From: Myxococcales bacterium
GTDB taxonomy: Bacteria > Myxococcota_A > Polyangia > Polyangiales > JAFGIB01
Reading direction: 5' to 3'
Assembly (NCBI GenBank): GCA_029880325.1
Contig: JAOUOP010000023.1
Coordinates: forward strand, 49,817 to 113,816
Length of the DNA: 64,000 bases
In this document: positions 1-10,152 of the stretch, one piece after another
Layout: the number at the start of each line of letters is the position of its first letter
Position numbering within the stretch: the first letter of the stretch is position 1
Made by a program: the position numbers and the translations under genes
Notes under the pieces: generated by a model
What the model saw: the letters and a program-made list of their open reading frames with translations, nothing else
The model's database searches: none
What the model was told of the DNA's origin: nothing

Positions 1-2
1 CG

Positions 3-1277
<1,275 letters not shown>

Positions 1278-1321
1278 CAAAGGACTCGACGCTCGACGAG
1301 GCCTTTGCCAAAGTCCTGGCG

Positions 1322-1819
1322 GTGACCCCGATTCCCCGCACCATGGCCGCCGTCGTGCTGCTCTTGGCAGCCGCCGCCTGCCACGATGATCCGCCCATCT
1401 GCATCGGGGCCCACAGCTGCGAAGTGCACTGCGGCGACGGCTGCGCACCGCTGTGCGAAAGCGTCTCCTCCTGCGACGTCGAGTGCGGCGACGACTGCCT
1501 CTACGCCTGCATCGGCAGCGACGGCTGCGCCGTACGATGCGGCGACGACTGCCAAATCGACTGCGTCTCCACCAGCACCTGCCACGCCGACTGCGGCGCA
1601 GGCTGCAGCTACTTCTGCAGCAGCGTCAACGACTGCGCCCCGCATCTCGGCCCCGAAAGCCACGTCCACTGCCAAAGTGTCGGCAGCTGCAACCCCAGCT
1701 GCGACGGCCCCTGCACCGTGCTCTGCAACAACGTGGGCAACTGCAACCTGCACTGCGAAGCCGGCGAAAAGCGCGACTGTGGCGACGGCGTGCAGACCTG
1801 CGGGCGTCCTTGCCCCTGA
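1322..1819 (+). CDS. Cysteine-rich repeat lipoprotein
   Basis: A 165-residue secreted protein. The N-terminus MTPIPRTMAAVVLLLAAAAC is a lipoprotein signal with the lipobox Cys at residue 20. The rest carries four to five degenerate repeats of the form C-x-S-x-x-C-x-x-x-C-G-D-D-C, so about one residue in six is Cys. The GTG start at 1322 is preferred to ATG 1343 because it adds an Arg to the signal n-region. Similar Cys-repeat lipoproteins are common and uncharacterised in Myxococcota. The Cys pattern suggests a disulfide-stapled outer-surface domain (inference). It faces the haemoglobin gene on the other strand. Confidence 0.7.
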   Translation: MTPIPRTMAAVVLLLAAAACHDDPPICIGAHSCEVHCGDGCAPLCESVSSCDVECGDDCLYACIGSDGCAVRCGDDCQIDCVSTSTCHADCGAGCSYFCSSVNDCAPHLGPESHVHCQSVGSCNPSCDGPCTVLCNNVGNCNLHCEAGEKRDCGDGVQTCGRPCP

Positions 1820-1834
1820 TGGGCGCGGCCGCCT

Positions 1835-2254
1835 TCAGGCCGGGTTGGCGAAACTCAGCAGGGTGTCGGTATTGAAGCGCTTTTCGCATTCATCCAGCGA
1901 GCGCTTGGTGAGCTTGCCTCGGAACGCTGCGTCGATTTTCAGCCAGCGCCGAGCGTTTTCGCCGCGCACCCCGCCCTCTTCCAGGGACTGGGCCAAAAGC
2001 TGGTGCCGTAGCTCGAAGAGCTCGTCGGTGATGAACATGTGCTTGTGGGCGGCCACCGGCAGCCGACCGCAGTAGACCGCCGGGCCACCCATGGCCTGGG
2101 TCATGAAGTCGGTCTGCTGGTCCTCGATCACCTGCTGCGGCACATGCGCGAAAAACCGCCGCAACCAGTGATGGGCATAGACCTTGTCGTAGAAGATGCG
2201 GTGAACCCGCGCCAACGCGGGTCGACCGCCGATGTCGTCGAAGAGACTCGTCAT
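1835..2254 (-). CDS. Truncated haemoglobin (bacterial-type globin)
   Basis: A 139-residue protein with the short 2-on-2 globin layout: MTSLFDDIGGRPALARV at the start, a conserved Tyr-Phe/Trp helix region near residues 22-35, and the proximal haem-ligand His in VAAHKHMFIT (H70 by spacing to the following I-T). Length matches the 120-140 residues usual for truncated haemoglobins. These haem proteins bind O2, NO or CO and act in NO detoxification or O2/redox sensing. It is monocistronic and convergent with the Cys-rich lipoprotein. Which trHb group it belongs to was not resolved. Confidence 0.82.
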   Translation of the reverse strand: MTSLFDDIGGRPALARVHRIFYDKVYAHHWLRRFFAHVPQQVIEDQQTDFMTQAMGGPAVYCGRLPVAAHKHMFITDELFELRHQLLAQSLEEGGVRGENARRWLKIDAAFRGKLTKRSLDECEKRFNTDTLLSFANPA

Positions 2255-2399
2255 GGGAGACGCTCCCGGATCGGGCGGCGCCGCAGGGGGACCTAACGGG
2301 ATGGGGGTCGGGCGCCGCGACCGGTGAATCGGACGATCGCCCGGAGAGTTGAGCTCGGAAGCGTCTCAAGTTGCACCTCCAGTGGACGTTTTTCAGGTC

Positions 2400-2636
2400 A
2401 TGCCCAAACCCAACATCGTCAAAACCTTTCCGGCCATGCTCGACCTGGAGCCTGGGGACTACACCTGGTGCGCATGTGGTAGCTGCGGAAACCAGCCCTA
2501 CGCCGACGGCAGCGGCTGCAAGGGCAACTTCGAGGCCGTGCGCTTCAGCATCGCTCACGCCAAGCGCTACAAGCTCTGCCTGTGCAAGCACACCAAGAGC
2601 GCGCCCTACTGCGACAGCGCCCACTGCCGGCTGTGA
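2400..2636 (+). CDS. CDGSH-type iron-sulfur protein, two motifs, one degenerate
   Basis: A 78-residue protein from ATG 2400 (a TTG at 2349 would add 17 residues). It has two CDGSH-type segments. The second, residues 60-75 (CLCKHTKSAPYCDSAH), keeps the three Cys (C60, C62, C71) and the His (H75) that bind one 2Fe-2S cluster, though the signature reads CDSAH rather than CDGSH. The first, residues 24-39 (CACGSCGNQPYADGSG), has lost the third Cys (A35) and the His. MitoNEET-type proteins carry redox-active 2Fe-2S clusters. The stop codon directly abuts the stop of the convergent DUF1552 gene. Confidence 0.8.
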   Translation: MPKPNIVKTFPAMLDLEPGDYTWCACGSCGNQPYADGSGCKGNFEAVRFSIAHAKRYKLCLCKHTKSAPYCDSAHCRL

Positions 2637-4196
2637 TCAGGCGAAGAGCTCGGGGATATTGCCCGAAACCTCACCCAGGCTGTCGCCGGAGTAGCCCGCG
2701 GCCTGCATCGCGCTGATCAGGGCCTGGCCCGGATGGGCGCCGTCGGTGGCGATATGACGGCCGGGGCTGAGCCCTCCGGCGCGACCGCCGATCAGCATCA
2801 CCATCTCTTCGACCGAGTGGGTCTTGGGCGCGGTATCGCTGGGGGTATTGAGATGGCGTCCGTGGCCGGCCTCGTTGGCGAAGATCAGCACCGAGTTGTC
2901 GAGCAGGCTGCCGGCGCCCTCGGGCGTGTCCTTCATCTTCTGAAGAAGATAGGCGTAGTGCTCGATATGCCACTGCAGGCACAGGCTCACCGGCAGTTGA
3001 CCTCGGAACTCCGCGTCGCCGTTGTGCCCCACCTCGTGCAAATCGGCCAGCAGCGCGCGGTCGAAGGGGATCGGTGAGTCGAAGTTTCCGCTGATCGGAT
3101 AGACGTTCATGTGCGACTGAAACGCCGTGATCTGCAGGGTGGCCGCCCGCGTCAGGTCGCATACGAAGGCCATGTGGATCAGATCGGCCATCACCCGCGT
3201 GCGCCCCGCTTCATCGCTGTAGCCGGTGTTGGTGCCAATGGCGTCGGAGCCGGCACCGGCGTTGTCGCCCCCGACCGGGGCATCGGAACCCGGATCGGCG
3301 AGCTTCTGGCATTGACCGGCCGCGTCGATGGGCAGCGAGGCCACGCGCTCTTCGAGGGCGCGGATCTCATCGAAGTGGCGCTCGAGCCGAATCCTGTCGG
3401 CGTTGCCCACCCGCGAAAGCAAGGCATCGCGCTTGCCGAGTACCAGATCTAACACGCTGCGGCGCATGCGCTGGCGGAAGTCGTGTTCGGCCTGGGCTCC
3501 GGTGTCGACGGGCACGAAGTTGCCGAAGAGCGACTGAAATGCCGTCTGTGGACTGTCCTGGGCCTCTACGGGGTCACCCGCGCCCCGATAGGACATGCGG
3601 TGGCGGCCGGCGAAGCTGTAGCCGCTGAGATAAAACGAGGGCTGGGCCCGAAGCACCAGCGACGGCACCGGGGTCTGCCCGGCGTGCATCGCGGCGATGA
3701 CCTGATCCGAAGTGGGACCGTTGCAGGTGAAGCTCGCGCTCTCGGAACGGGTGCCGCTGAGCAGGGGGCTGCAACCACCGCCATGGAAATCCCGAAACGC
3801 GCCCCCTGGCGGCACCGCGTCGGGCTCCGCCGAGTTCACATCGTAGGGAATGCGCATATTCGACACCAGGCTGAAGTCCTGCTGTAGGCCAGCAAGGGGC
3901 CGTAGCGGTGTGGTCAGCTCGTAGTCGGCGCCGGACTGGAGCGGCACAATGTGGTGGCCCGGCGTCGACATCAACGTACCGTTGATGCGCGAGGTCTCCT
4001 TGTCGTGATCGTCGCCGCCCAGGGGCATGCCGGCGAAGACGATCGCGTAGCGGGGCGGCAGGGCGCCTCCACCCGAGGCCTGGGCGAAGGCCGTGCCGTG
4101 GTCGTCGAGCATGGCCTCGAGCACGGGCAGTCCGACTACGGCACCGCCGAGGCCTTTGAGCACGGTGCGGCGGTTGAGCTTCTTGGAGCGGGCCAT
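2637..4196 (-). CDS. DUF1552 family protein with Tat signal
   Basis: 519 residues from ATG 4196. The N-terminus (KKLNRRTVLKGLGGAVVGLP) is a twin-arginine signal, so the folded protein is probably exported. The body matches DUF1552, a family abundant in Planctomycetes and Myxococcota whose function is unknown; recognisable parts are RYAIVFAGMPLGGDD, NGPTSDQVIA and NSVLIFANEAGHGRHL. The start ATG overlaps the stop of the upstream DUF1592 gene in an ATGA arrangement, so the two are translationally coupled. This pairing is conserved in the family and suggests joint action in the periplasm. Confidence 0.85.
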   Translation of the reverse strand: MARSKKLNRRTVLKGLGGAVVGLPVLEAMLDDHGTAFAQASGGGALPPRYAIVFAGMPLGGDDHDKETSRINGTLMSTPGHHIVPLQSGADYELTTPLRPLAGLQQDFSLVSNMRIPYDVNSAEPDAVPPGGAFRDFHGGGCSPLLSGTRSESASFTCNGPTSDQVIAAMHAGQTPVPSLVLRAQPSFYLSGYSFAGRHRMSYRGAGDPVEAQDSPQTAFQSLFGNFVPVDTGAQAEHDFRQRMRRSVLDLVLGKRDALLSRVGNADRIRLERHFDEIRALEERVASLPIDAAGQCQKLADPGSDAPVGGDNAGAGSDAIGTNTGYSDEAGRTRVMADLIHMAFVCDLTRAATLQITAFQSHMNVYPISGNFDSPIPFDRALLADLHEVGHNGDAEFRGQLPVSLCLQWHIEHYAYLLQKMKDTPEGAGSLLDNSVLIFANEAGHGRHLNTPSDTAPKTHSVEEMVMLIGGRAGGLSPGRHIATDGAHPGQALISAMQAAGYSGDSLGEVSGNIPELFA

Positions 4197-5881
4197 CAGG
4201 GCGCCTCCGGTTCTTTGCGCAGCGCAAAAGCATCGCTGGCGACGAAGTCTTCGAGCAGCGCTGCCACGCGATAATCGCCGGCGGCGAAGTCGCCCTGGAG
4301 CCCAGCGAGCGCCGCTTCTTCGGCGGCCAGCGGGGCCCTGCCGAGCGCGAAGGCCAGGAGCTGCTCGACCACGCAATCTCCGATGATGCCCTCATCGACC
4401 AGCAAGCGGCCGAGTTCTGCGGGACCACTAAAGTTGGCATAGGGCACCAGCTCGCCCGCGCCAGAGATGGTGCACTCGGGCAGCCCGTCATCGTGTTCGC
4501 GGAAGCGGCCGGCATTGTCGTAGTTTTCGAGACCAAAGCCGATGGGATCCATCTGGCTATGACAGCCCGCGCAGGAAGGCGAGCTGCGATGCAGGGCGTA
4601 GCGCTCTTCCTTGCACGCCGCTTCCATGTCGCCACCGGGCGGCTGGTCGGCGTTGACATTGGCCGGTGGCGGCGGAATCGCCTGACACATCAGGCGCGTG
4701 CGCACCATGATGCCGCGCTGGGTGGGGCTGGTGTCGCTGAACTTGCTAAAAGCAGCCAACACGCTGCCATGGGAAAGCAGACCTGCGCGCCCGCTGTCGC
4801 CATAGTCGACCCAGCCTTCGCCATCGGCAGGTCGCGAAAGGCCGTAGTGATCGGCCAGGAACTCGTCCAGGTAGGTCTGCTCCGAAGTGAAGAGATTCAG
4901 ATACGACTGGGGCTCGTCGAAAAGGATGCGATCGAGCAGCGCCGTGGTCTCCATGTTGAACGCTGCGGTGAGTTCGGCCGGATGCGGAACCGCACGATAG
5001 CCGAGCCACATGGCGTGGAAGCGGTGCAGCTGGGCACGGGCGCGGTCGTCGGCGAGCAGGCGCTGGGCCTGGGCGCGGCGTGCCGCGCTGTCCTGAAGCT
5101 CGCCCGCCTCGGCGGCTGCCCGCAACGCCGCGTCCGGAGCACTCCCCCATAGCAAATAGCTGATGCGAGCGGCGATCGCGTGGTCATCGAGGGCAAAGAT
5201 GCGGGGATCATCGGTCGGCTGGCCCGACTCGATGCGGTACAGAAACTCCGGGTCAAAGACCAACGCGCGGATCACCAGTTCGACCGCGGTGTCGAAGCCA
5301 TTGTCCACACCGGGCACGTCCTCGGTGGCAAAGCGCAGCAGCTCGAGGTAGCTATCGGTCTCGGCGTCACTCGGCGGGCGGCGCAGCAGCTTGCGCGAAA
5401 GCTCGGCGATGACCTCGCGGAAGCACGCTGCATCGTCGGGCCCGCTCGGGGTGCACGGAATGAGCGCGGCTCGCGTGGCCGCATCGGACAGCACCCGCAC
5501 GGCCACTTCTTCGGCCAGGCGTTCCAGGCTGTCGATCAAGGCGGCGGAAGCCTGCTGCTGCGTGTAGTCGTTGTCGAAGGGCGCAAACGGATCCTCGGGC
5601 AAGAGCTGGGAAGCCGGCGCCGTGCCATCGCCGAGCAAGTCGCGAAGACTGTTGTCGAGTTCGGCCCGGGTCAGCCGCCTGGCAACACTCTCGAAGGCGG
5701 GCGCAGCGCCCGAACGATCGGCACCCGATGCACCTGCGACGCCGTCCCGGTCACCACCGGCTGTGGCCGTACCCACAGCGCCAGCGTCCGAGCTGCGGTC
5801 GCCGCCCGAGTCCGCCCCATCCGAAGCGCCGCTGCAGGCAAGCAGCAACACCACCACCCACGACAGTCGATGCACCCACAT
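4196..5881 (-). CDS. DUF1587/1595/1592/1588/1585 multidomain lipoprotein with CxxCH motif
   Basis: 561 residues from ATG 5881 (a TTG four codons upstream is also possible). The signal LSWVVVLLLACSG is a lipobox, so this is an envelope lipoprotein. The domain order is the standard one: DUF1587 (ARRLTRAELDNSLRDLLG), DUF1595, DUF1592 (AARISYLLWGSAPD), DUF1588 (SPTQRGIMVRTRLMC, then SCAGCHSQMDPIGFGLENYD) and DUF1585 (VVEQLLAFALGR). The CAGCH motif could bind haem c covalently. It is the first gene of the DUF1592-DUF1552 pair; the function of the pair is not established. Confidence 0.87.
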   Translation of the reverse strand: MWVHRLSWVVVLLLACSGASDGADSGGDRSSDAGAVGTATAGGDRDGVAGASGADRSGAAPAFESVARRLTRAELDNSLRDLLGDGTAPASQLLPEDPFAPFDNDYTQQQASAALIDSLERLAEEVAVRVLSDAATRAALIPCTPSGPDDAACFREVIAELSRKLLRRPPSDAETDSYLELLRFATEDVPGVDNGFDTAVELVIRALVFDPEFLYRIESGQPTDDPRIFALDDHAIAARISYLLWGSAPDAALRAAAEAGELQDSAARRAQAQRLLADDRARAQLHRFHAMWLGYRAVPHPAELTAAFNMETTALLDRILFDEPQSYLNLFTSEQTYLDEFLADHYGLSRPADGEGWVDYGDSGRAGLLSHGSVLAAFSKFSDTSPTQRGIMVRTRLMCQAIPPPPANVNADQPPGGDMEAACKEERYALHRSSPSCAGCHSQMDPIGFGLENYDNAGRFREHDDGLPECTISGAGELVPYANFSGPAELGRLLVDEGIIGDCVVEQLLAFALGRAPLAAEEAALAGLQGDFAAGDYRVAALLEDFVASDAFALRKEPEAP

Positions 5882-5995
5882 TCGGCGCCACAATAGCCGC
5901 TGGCCAGGCCGCCGTCAGGCCCGCAATGATTCCGGGTGTGGCCATTACCCCGCTGCCGCAGTCCGGCACTTCGAGCACCGGCGTTTGGGGTCGCT

Positions 5996-6961
5996 CTACC
6001 TGCGGCCCCCGTCGACCCCCCCATCACGCCCCGCCGCCTGCGGCACCGCCGTCACCGAGTCGGCGTTTTCCAGCTCCAGCAGGCTGGCGCCAGCGAGCTG
6101 TTTGAGCTGGGCGGCGATGGAGCAGTCATTGGCGCTGCCCTGGGTGCGACGCTCGACGCTCGGCGGGGCCTGGTAGGGGGCGTCCTTGCTCTTGATGCGT
6201 ACCGGCAGGAGCAGGCCGCGGCTCTGGACGCGGGCGCTCAGCAGCTTCTGGGAACTTCGCAGGTCCCAGAGAAAGACGTCGACCGGATGCTCGCGACGGT
6301 CCTGGCCGTGCTGCAGCACGAGCAAGAACCAATCGGCCCGCAACATGTGCAGCACCGCCGGCAGATCCGCGCGGATCTTGTTGGCCAGCATTTCGTCGGT
6401 GACCCGCAGGTCCATCACGCTCTCGGCCTGGCGCTGCTTGAGCCAGTCTTCCTTGAGGAAGCCGCCCTTGTCCCAGAGGCCGCTGGCCGACGCCGGCGCC
6501 AGACCCAGACAGGCGGCGATGGCGTCGGGAGTGCTGACGCTGGCGGCGGCTTCGATGTCCTCGGGCGAGCCGGCCTTGTCGGCGGGCAGGCGCAGGTACA
6601 GGCCCTGGCCGCTGCGCAGTCCTGACAGCCGCAGGCGCCGGTCGATATAGCGCTCCGGCTCGGCCGCGGCGGCCTCCGTGATCAAGGTCTCGATCTTTTG
6701 CCGGAACTCGCCATAACGCCGGGCCGGCTCCTCGAGCTCCTTTTGATGCACCTGCACCAGCTGCGAGCGCAGGGCGCTGGCCTTGCGGTCCTGCTTCATC
6801 CACAACACCGCCACCAACGTCGACAGGCTCATGGTGCCGATCAGGATCCAGCGCCACGGCATGCGCGGCATGTAGCCCGCCGACTCGTCGACGAGCATCG
6901 GCCGCGCCGGCTTGAGGCGGCTTTGGGGAGGCTTTGAGGTGGGAGGGTTTTCGGTGGTCAT
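5996..6961 (-). CDS. Single-pass membrane protein downstream of TolQ-TolR-TolR
   Basis: 321 residues from ATG 6961. A Pro-rich cytoplasmic N-terminus of about 45 residues is followed by one transmembrane segment (RWILIGTMSLSTLVAVLWM), then a helical region (ALRSQLVQVHQKELEEPARR) and a periplasmic domain of about 220 residues with no family I recognise. It is the last gene of the minus-strand operon tolQ-tolR-tolR-this gene, 82 bp after the second tolR. Its topology would suit a periplasmic partner or effector of the motor, like TolA or TonB in position but without sequence similarity to either (inference). Confidence 0.6.
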   Translation of the reverse strand: MTTENPPTSKPPQSRLKPARPMLVDESAGYMPRMPWRWILIGTMSLSTLVAVLWMKQDRKASALRSQLVQVHQKELEEPARRYGEFRQKIETLITEAAAAEPERYIDRRLRLSGLRSGQGLYLRLPADKAGSPEDIEAAASVSTPDAIAACLGLAPASASGLWDKGGFLKEDWLKQRQAESVMDLRVTDEMLANKIRADLPAVLHMLRADWFLLVLQHGQDRREHPVDVFLWDLRSSQKLLSARVQSRGLLLPVRIKSKDAPYQAPPSVERRTQGSANDCSIAAQLKQLAGASLLELENADSVTAVPQAAGRDGGVDGGRR

Positions 6962-7043
6962 GCGGGCATGAAAAAGCCGGGCGGACACGTGGGTGTCGAC
7001 GCCCGGCTCGATGCGGCCCCGCAAGCGGGACCCTGGTGGAGGT

Positions 7044-7583
7044 TCAGTCCTTGCTCAGACGATTGACCGCAAAGCTGATGTTGCCGTAGCCGGCCTGGGC
7101 CGCCGAGAACATGAGCTTCTTGATGACGCGGTAGTCGATGGAGACGTCGGCCTGGATGATGACCTGGCCGGGGAAGGGCTCCTGCGGGTGCAGGATGCTC
7201 CAGTTGCGCTTGAGGGTTTCCAGGTCCTGGATCATCTGCTCGATGCGCTCGACCTTGGGGCTCGAGGCAAGCGATGCGGTGTCGGCCATGCGCCGGCCGT
7301 CCAGGGTGACCACGATCGGGTCGACCGCGATCACGGGGGAGATCTCCAGATCCACCACGTTGGAGGCCTTCGGCATCGTCAGGTTCGGCTTTTGCGCCAG
7401 CAACTCGCCACTGGCGCTGAACGAGATCAGCAGAAAGACCACCAACACGATCAGGAAGTCGATGAACGGAACCAACGGGATTTCCGTGTTCACCGACTTG
7501 CCACCGCCGCCGCTAACCTTCTTGGAGACAAACTTCAGAGGCACGCCTCGGAGGAGCGTCTTACTTGGTTTCTTGATTGCCAT
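7044..7583 (-). CDS. ExbD/TolR family motor protein (set A, second TolR)
   Basis: 179 residues. A short cytoplasmic N-terminus leads to one transmembrane segment, EIPLVPFIDFLIVLVVFLLI, with the conserved proton-carrying Asp at residue 42. The periplasmic C-terminal part ends with the typical ExbD arrangement (VIIQADVSIDYRVIKKLMFSAAQAGY). ExbD/TolR proteins sit inside a TolQ/ExbB pentamer and use the proton motive force to move partners in the envelope. It follows the other tolR of the set by 18 bp, giving the TolQ-TolR-TolR order also seen in the AglRQS gliding motor of Myxococcus. Confidence 0.85.
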   Translation of the reverse strand: MAIKKPSKTLLRGVPLKFVSKKVSGGGGKSVNTEIPLVPFIDFLIVLVVFLLISFSASGELLAQKPNLTMPKASNVVDLEISPVIAVDPIVVTLDGRRMADTASLASSPKVERIEQMIQDLETLKRNWSILHPQEPFPGQVIIQADVSIDYRVIKKLMFSAAQAGYGNISFAVNRLSKD

Positions 7584-7601
7584 CGTACGTCTCCGTGCCG
7601 A

Positions 7602-8075
7602 TCAGAGGGTCGAACCGTCGGAAAGCGACATGTCGGGGAAGCCCTCGCCGACCACCATGTCCATGGCGGCGACGACGTTTTCGTAGACCACCCCATCCTC
7701 CGGCGCCACAGTCATGTCGCGGCGGTTGGGCTCCAGGCGCTTCCGCTCCTGCAGCTTCTCCCGAAGCGCTTCCATGTCGTAGTCGTCGCCGACCTTGGGG
7801 ATCTCGATGCGGTCACCGGCCGTCGAGGAAATCACGAAGCCGCTGGCCTGCACCTGCAGGACGACCTTGATCTTCTCTTCGGGCGGAGGCTCGTCGGGAG
7901 CCGCCTGACCGGGCTGCTGCTGGTTGGCGTCCAGGCGCGCCAGCTGGTTCCACACGGCGGTGACCAGCAGGAACATGACACAGCACAGCAGCAGGTCGAT
8001 GAATGGGACCAGCGGGATTTCGGAGTCGACGGATTTTTTGCCGCCGTGTCCGCCGCCTACGTTAATGCCACCCAT
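7602..8075 (-). CDS. ExbD/TolR family motor protein (set A, first TolR)
   Basis: 157 residues. The transmembrane segment SEIPLVPFIDLLLCCVMFLLVT carries the conserved Asp at residue 27. The periplasmic region has a Pro/Glu linker and then the ExbD fold, with the MTVAPEDGVVYENVVAAMDMV segment typical of the family. It lies between tolQ (8163-8813, gap 87 bp) and the second tolR. Two different TolR subunits per TolQ is the composition of the specialised myxobacterial motors rather than of the housekeeping Tol-Pal system. No tolA, tolB or pal is nearby. Confidence 0.85.
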   Translation of the reverse strand: MGGINVGGGHGGKKSVDSEIPLVPFIDLLLCCVMFLLVTAVWNQLARLDANQQQPGQAAPDEPPPEEKIKVVLQVQASGFVISSTAGDRIEIPKVGDDYDMEALREKLQERKRLEPNRRDMTVAPEDGVVYENVVAAMDMVVGEGFPDMSLSDGSTL

Positions 8076-8162
8076 GTCTCACCTTCTGAGTTCGGTCGCA
8101 AAGCAGAGCCCCACCCGCGAACCCGACCATCGAGGACGGGCGAGGCTCGGCCAGTAGACGTC

Positions 8163-8813
8163 TCAACCGACAGCGCTCTCGTCGAGCTGGATCTTGGAAC
8201 GGTTGTTGACGACCAGGTTGACGACCTGGACGGTCGCCGAGTTGATATCGTCGAGGAGCTTCTGCGTCTTGTTGTTGTGCGCCGCGAAGCCCATCAGAGC
8301 GACGATGGCCGCGATCAGCCCGAAGGCCGTGCAGTTCATCGCCTCCGAGATGCCCTTGGCGAGCATGGTCGCCTTCGACGAGGCGTCGGCGTTGGCCACC
8401 GCGCCGAACGCGATGATCAGACCCGTCACCGTGCCCAGCAGACCCGAGAGCATCGCCAGGTTGGCGAAGAGGGCCAGCAGCGGCGTGCGGTGCTCGATCA
8501 AGGGCAGCTCTACCAGGGCGGCCTCGTCCATGGCGGCCTGGACCTCGTTATCGGGGCGGTTGACCTTCATCAGGCCGGCCTTGACGATGCGCGCGAGCGG
8601 CGCGTTGGCGGCCGAACAGAGCTTGATGGCCCGTCCAATGTCTCCGGCCAAGATGCACTTCTGCATGGTGGCCAGGAAGACCTCGCGGTTGATCGAGGCT
8701 TTGTAGAGGTAGATGGCGCGTTCGACGATGATACCAATCGCCAGAATCTGCCAAAACAGGATGGGATACATGCCCCATCCACCTTCCTCGAAGTGATGCG
8801 CGAGCGTTGACAT
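8163..8813 (-). CDS. MotA/TolQ/ExbB family proton channel (set A)
   Basis: 216 residues from ATG 8813, which has a strong Shine-Dalgarno (GGAGGA about 8 bases upstream); an upstream in-frame start is rejected for that reason. Three transmembrane segments are visible: YPILFWQILAIGIIVERAIYL, LLALFANLAMLSGLLGTVTGL and AFGLIAAIVALMGFAAHN. The LLGTVTGLI motif is the ExbB/TolQ signature. It is the first gene of the operon 8813 to 5996 and should form the ring that houses the two TolR proteins downstream. It is divergent from the second motor set, 669 bp away. Confidence 0.88.
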   Translation of the reverse strand: MSTLAHHFEEGGWGMYPILFWQILAIGIIVERAIYLYKASINREVFLATMQKCILAGDIGRAIKLCSAANAPLARIVKAGLMKVNRPDNEVQAAMDEAALVELPLIEHRTPLLALFANLAMLSGLLGTVTGLIIAFGAVANADASSKATMLAKGISEAMNCTAFGLIAAIVALMGFAAHNNKTQKLLDDINSATVQVVNLVVNNRSKIQLDESAVG

Positions 8814-9482
8814 ACGGTGTCTCCTCCTGAGGACCGGGCCTGTGTTGTGCCGGCCTACTTGCTTTGCGAGCTGTCTTTCAAAATCGCCCCGCCACCCGTC
8901 CGGCAGGGGGGGGAATCTGTATCTCAATTAACCCAGTGATTTCAACTGCTAAGAACGGGTTTTGAGGGGGTTATGCAAGTGCGTGGAGTCATCATATCTA
9001 CAGCTTCCCACAAGTCAACAGCGATCTGCGCACATTTCTCACACCGTCGTCGGACGGCTCAATTCCGCGTGAAAAGAGCCCCAAACGAGGACGGAAAAAC
9101 CGCCGCGCCCGGTCGCATCCGCTTGGACAACCTCGCGCTGCCGCGGTTCCCAATGCGGTCGCGAAACTTGTTTTTCGACCCGATCCGTGTCGCCCGTTTG
9201 ATCCGGGTCGCGCCGTTGATCCGTCCCCCTATCGATGACCCGATCGGGCTGTGATTTTTCACGCGTTCGGGGACCCCGGCGAGCCTGGTCTATGAATTGA
9301 CAAGCGCGAAGCCGGTGGGCTAGCGTTCTGTTTCTCGACGAGTACGACCACCGTCGCTCGATGGACAAATACGGCACTCCATCCCAGAGCGGTATCGGTG
9401 ATGGCAAAGGGGCGGGCCTGGGCTCGCCGCAAGAGGCCGTCGGCAACACCGCGAAACGGCTTAAAGAAGGAGCCTTGGTCTG
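8814..9482. other. Intergenic region between divergent motor operons
   Basis: 669 bp without a convincing gene on either strand. It holds the Shine-Dalgarno of each flanking tolQ. An AT-richer stretch at about 8910-9060 is the likely promoter zone for the minus-strand set. Around 9180-9250 there are several copies of a GATCCG/GATCGGG-like word in both orientations, which could be an operator, but no clear palindrome was established. Short open frames here lack Shine-Dalgarno sequences and family features. Confidence 0.5.
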
Positions 9483-10106
9483 ATGGAAAAAGTCTGGGAG
9501 TTCATGCACGATGGCGCGCCGTTTTCGTTCATCAACGCCGCAATCCTGGCATTCGTCATCGCCATCATTGCCGAGCGTTTCGTGCACATCCTCTCCAAGC
9601 ACCAAGTCAACGGTGAGGAGTTCATGGCCCAGATCCGCAAGCTGGTGCAGGCCGGGAACATCGACCGCGCGATCAAGCTCTGCGAGGCGGCGCCGCTGCC
9701 GCTTTTGCAGGTGGTCAAAGCCGGGCTCACCCAGGTCAACCGCGGCGAGGACGCCATCATCGCCAATATGGAAGAGCGCATGAGCGAGGTCATCCCCGAC
9801 CTCGAAAAGCGCATCGGCGCCCTGTGGTCGCTGGCCAATATCGCCACCCTGGTGGGACTGCTCGGCACCATCTCGGGACTGATCAAGAGCTTCGCGGCCG
9901 TGGCCTTCGCCGAGCCCGCCCAGAAATCATCGCTGCTGTCGCGCGGTATTTCGGAGGCCATGTACAATACCGCGCTCGGTCTGGGCATCGCGGTGCTCTG
10001 CATGTTTTTCCACCTGATCCTCCACGGCTGGTCCAAGCGCATCAAGCAGGACCTGGAGCGCACCACGATGCGGCTGGAGAATCTGCTCACGCTCAAGCGA
10101 GACTAA
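9483..10106 (+). CDS. MotA/TolQ/ExbB family proton channel (set B)
   Basis: 207 residues; the start ATG is preceded by AAGAAGGAG. Transmembrane segments include AAILAFVIAIIAERFVHIL, LANIATLVGLLGTISGLI and TALGLGIAVLCMFFHLILHG. The VGLLGTISGLI motif marks the TolQ/ExbB family. It heads the plus-strand trio tolQ-tolR-tolR and resembles the set A TolQ in layout (for example the INREVF/VNGEEF and GDIGRAIKLC/GNIDRAIKLC segments), so the two sets probably arose by duplication. It should act as the proton channel ring for the two following ExbD-type subunits. Confidence 0.88.
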   Translation: MEKVWEFMHDGAPFSFINAAILAFVIAIIAERFVHILSKHQVNGEEFMAQIRKLVQAGNIDRAIKLCEAAPLPLLQVVKAGLTQVNRGEDAIIANMEERMSEVIPDLEKRIGALWSLANIATLVGLLGTISGLIKSFAAVAFAEPAQKSSLLSRGISEAMYNTALGLGIAVLCMFFHLILHGWSKRIKQDLERTTMRLENLLTLKRD

Positions 10107-10152
10107 CGCCTCCCCCACCGGATCCCCCCCAGGCGCTTAGCCACCACAGCCC

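Noticed and set aside
8973..9605. Open frames on both strands in the region between the two motor operons
   Set aside because: No Shine-Dalgarno, no family features, Arg-rich composition typical of reverse or shifted high-GC sequence.
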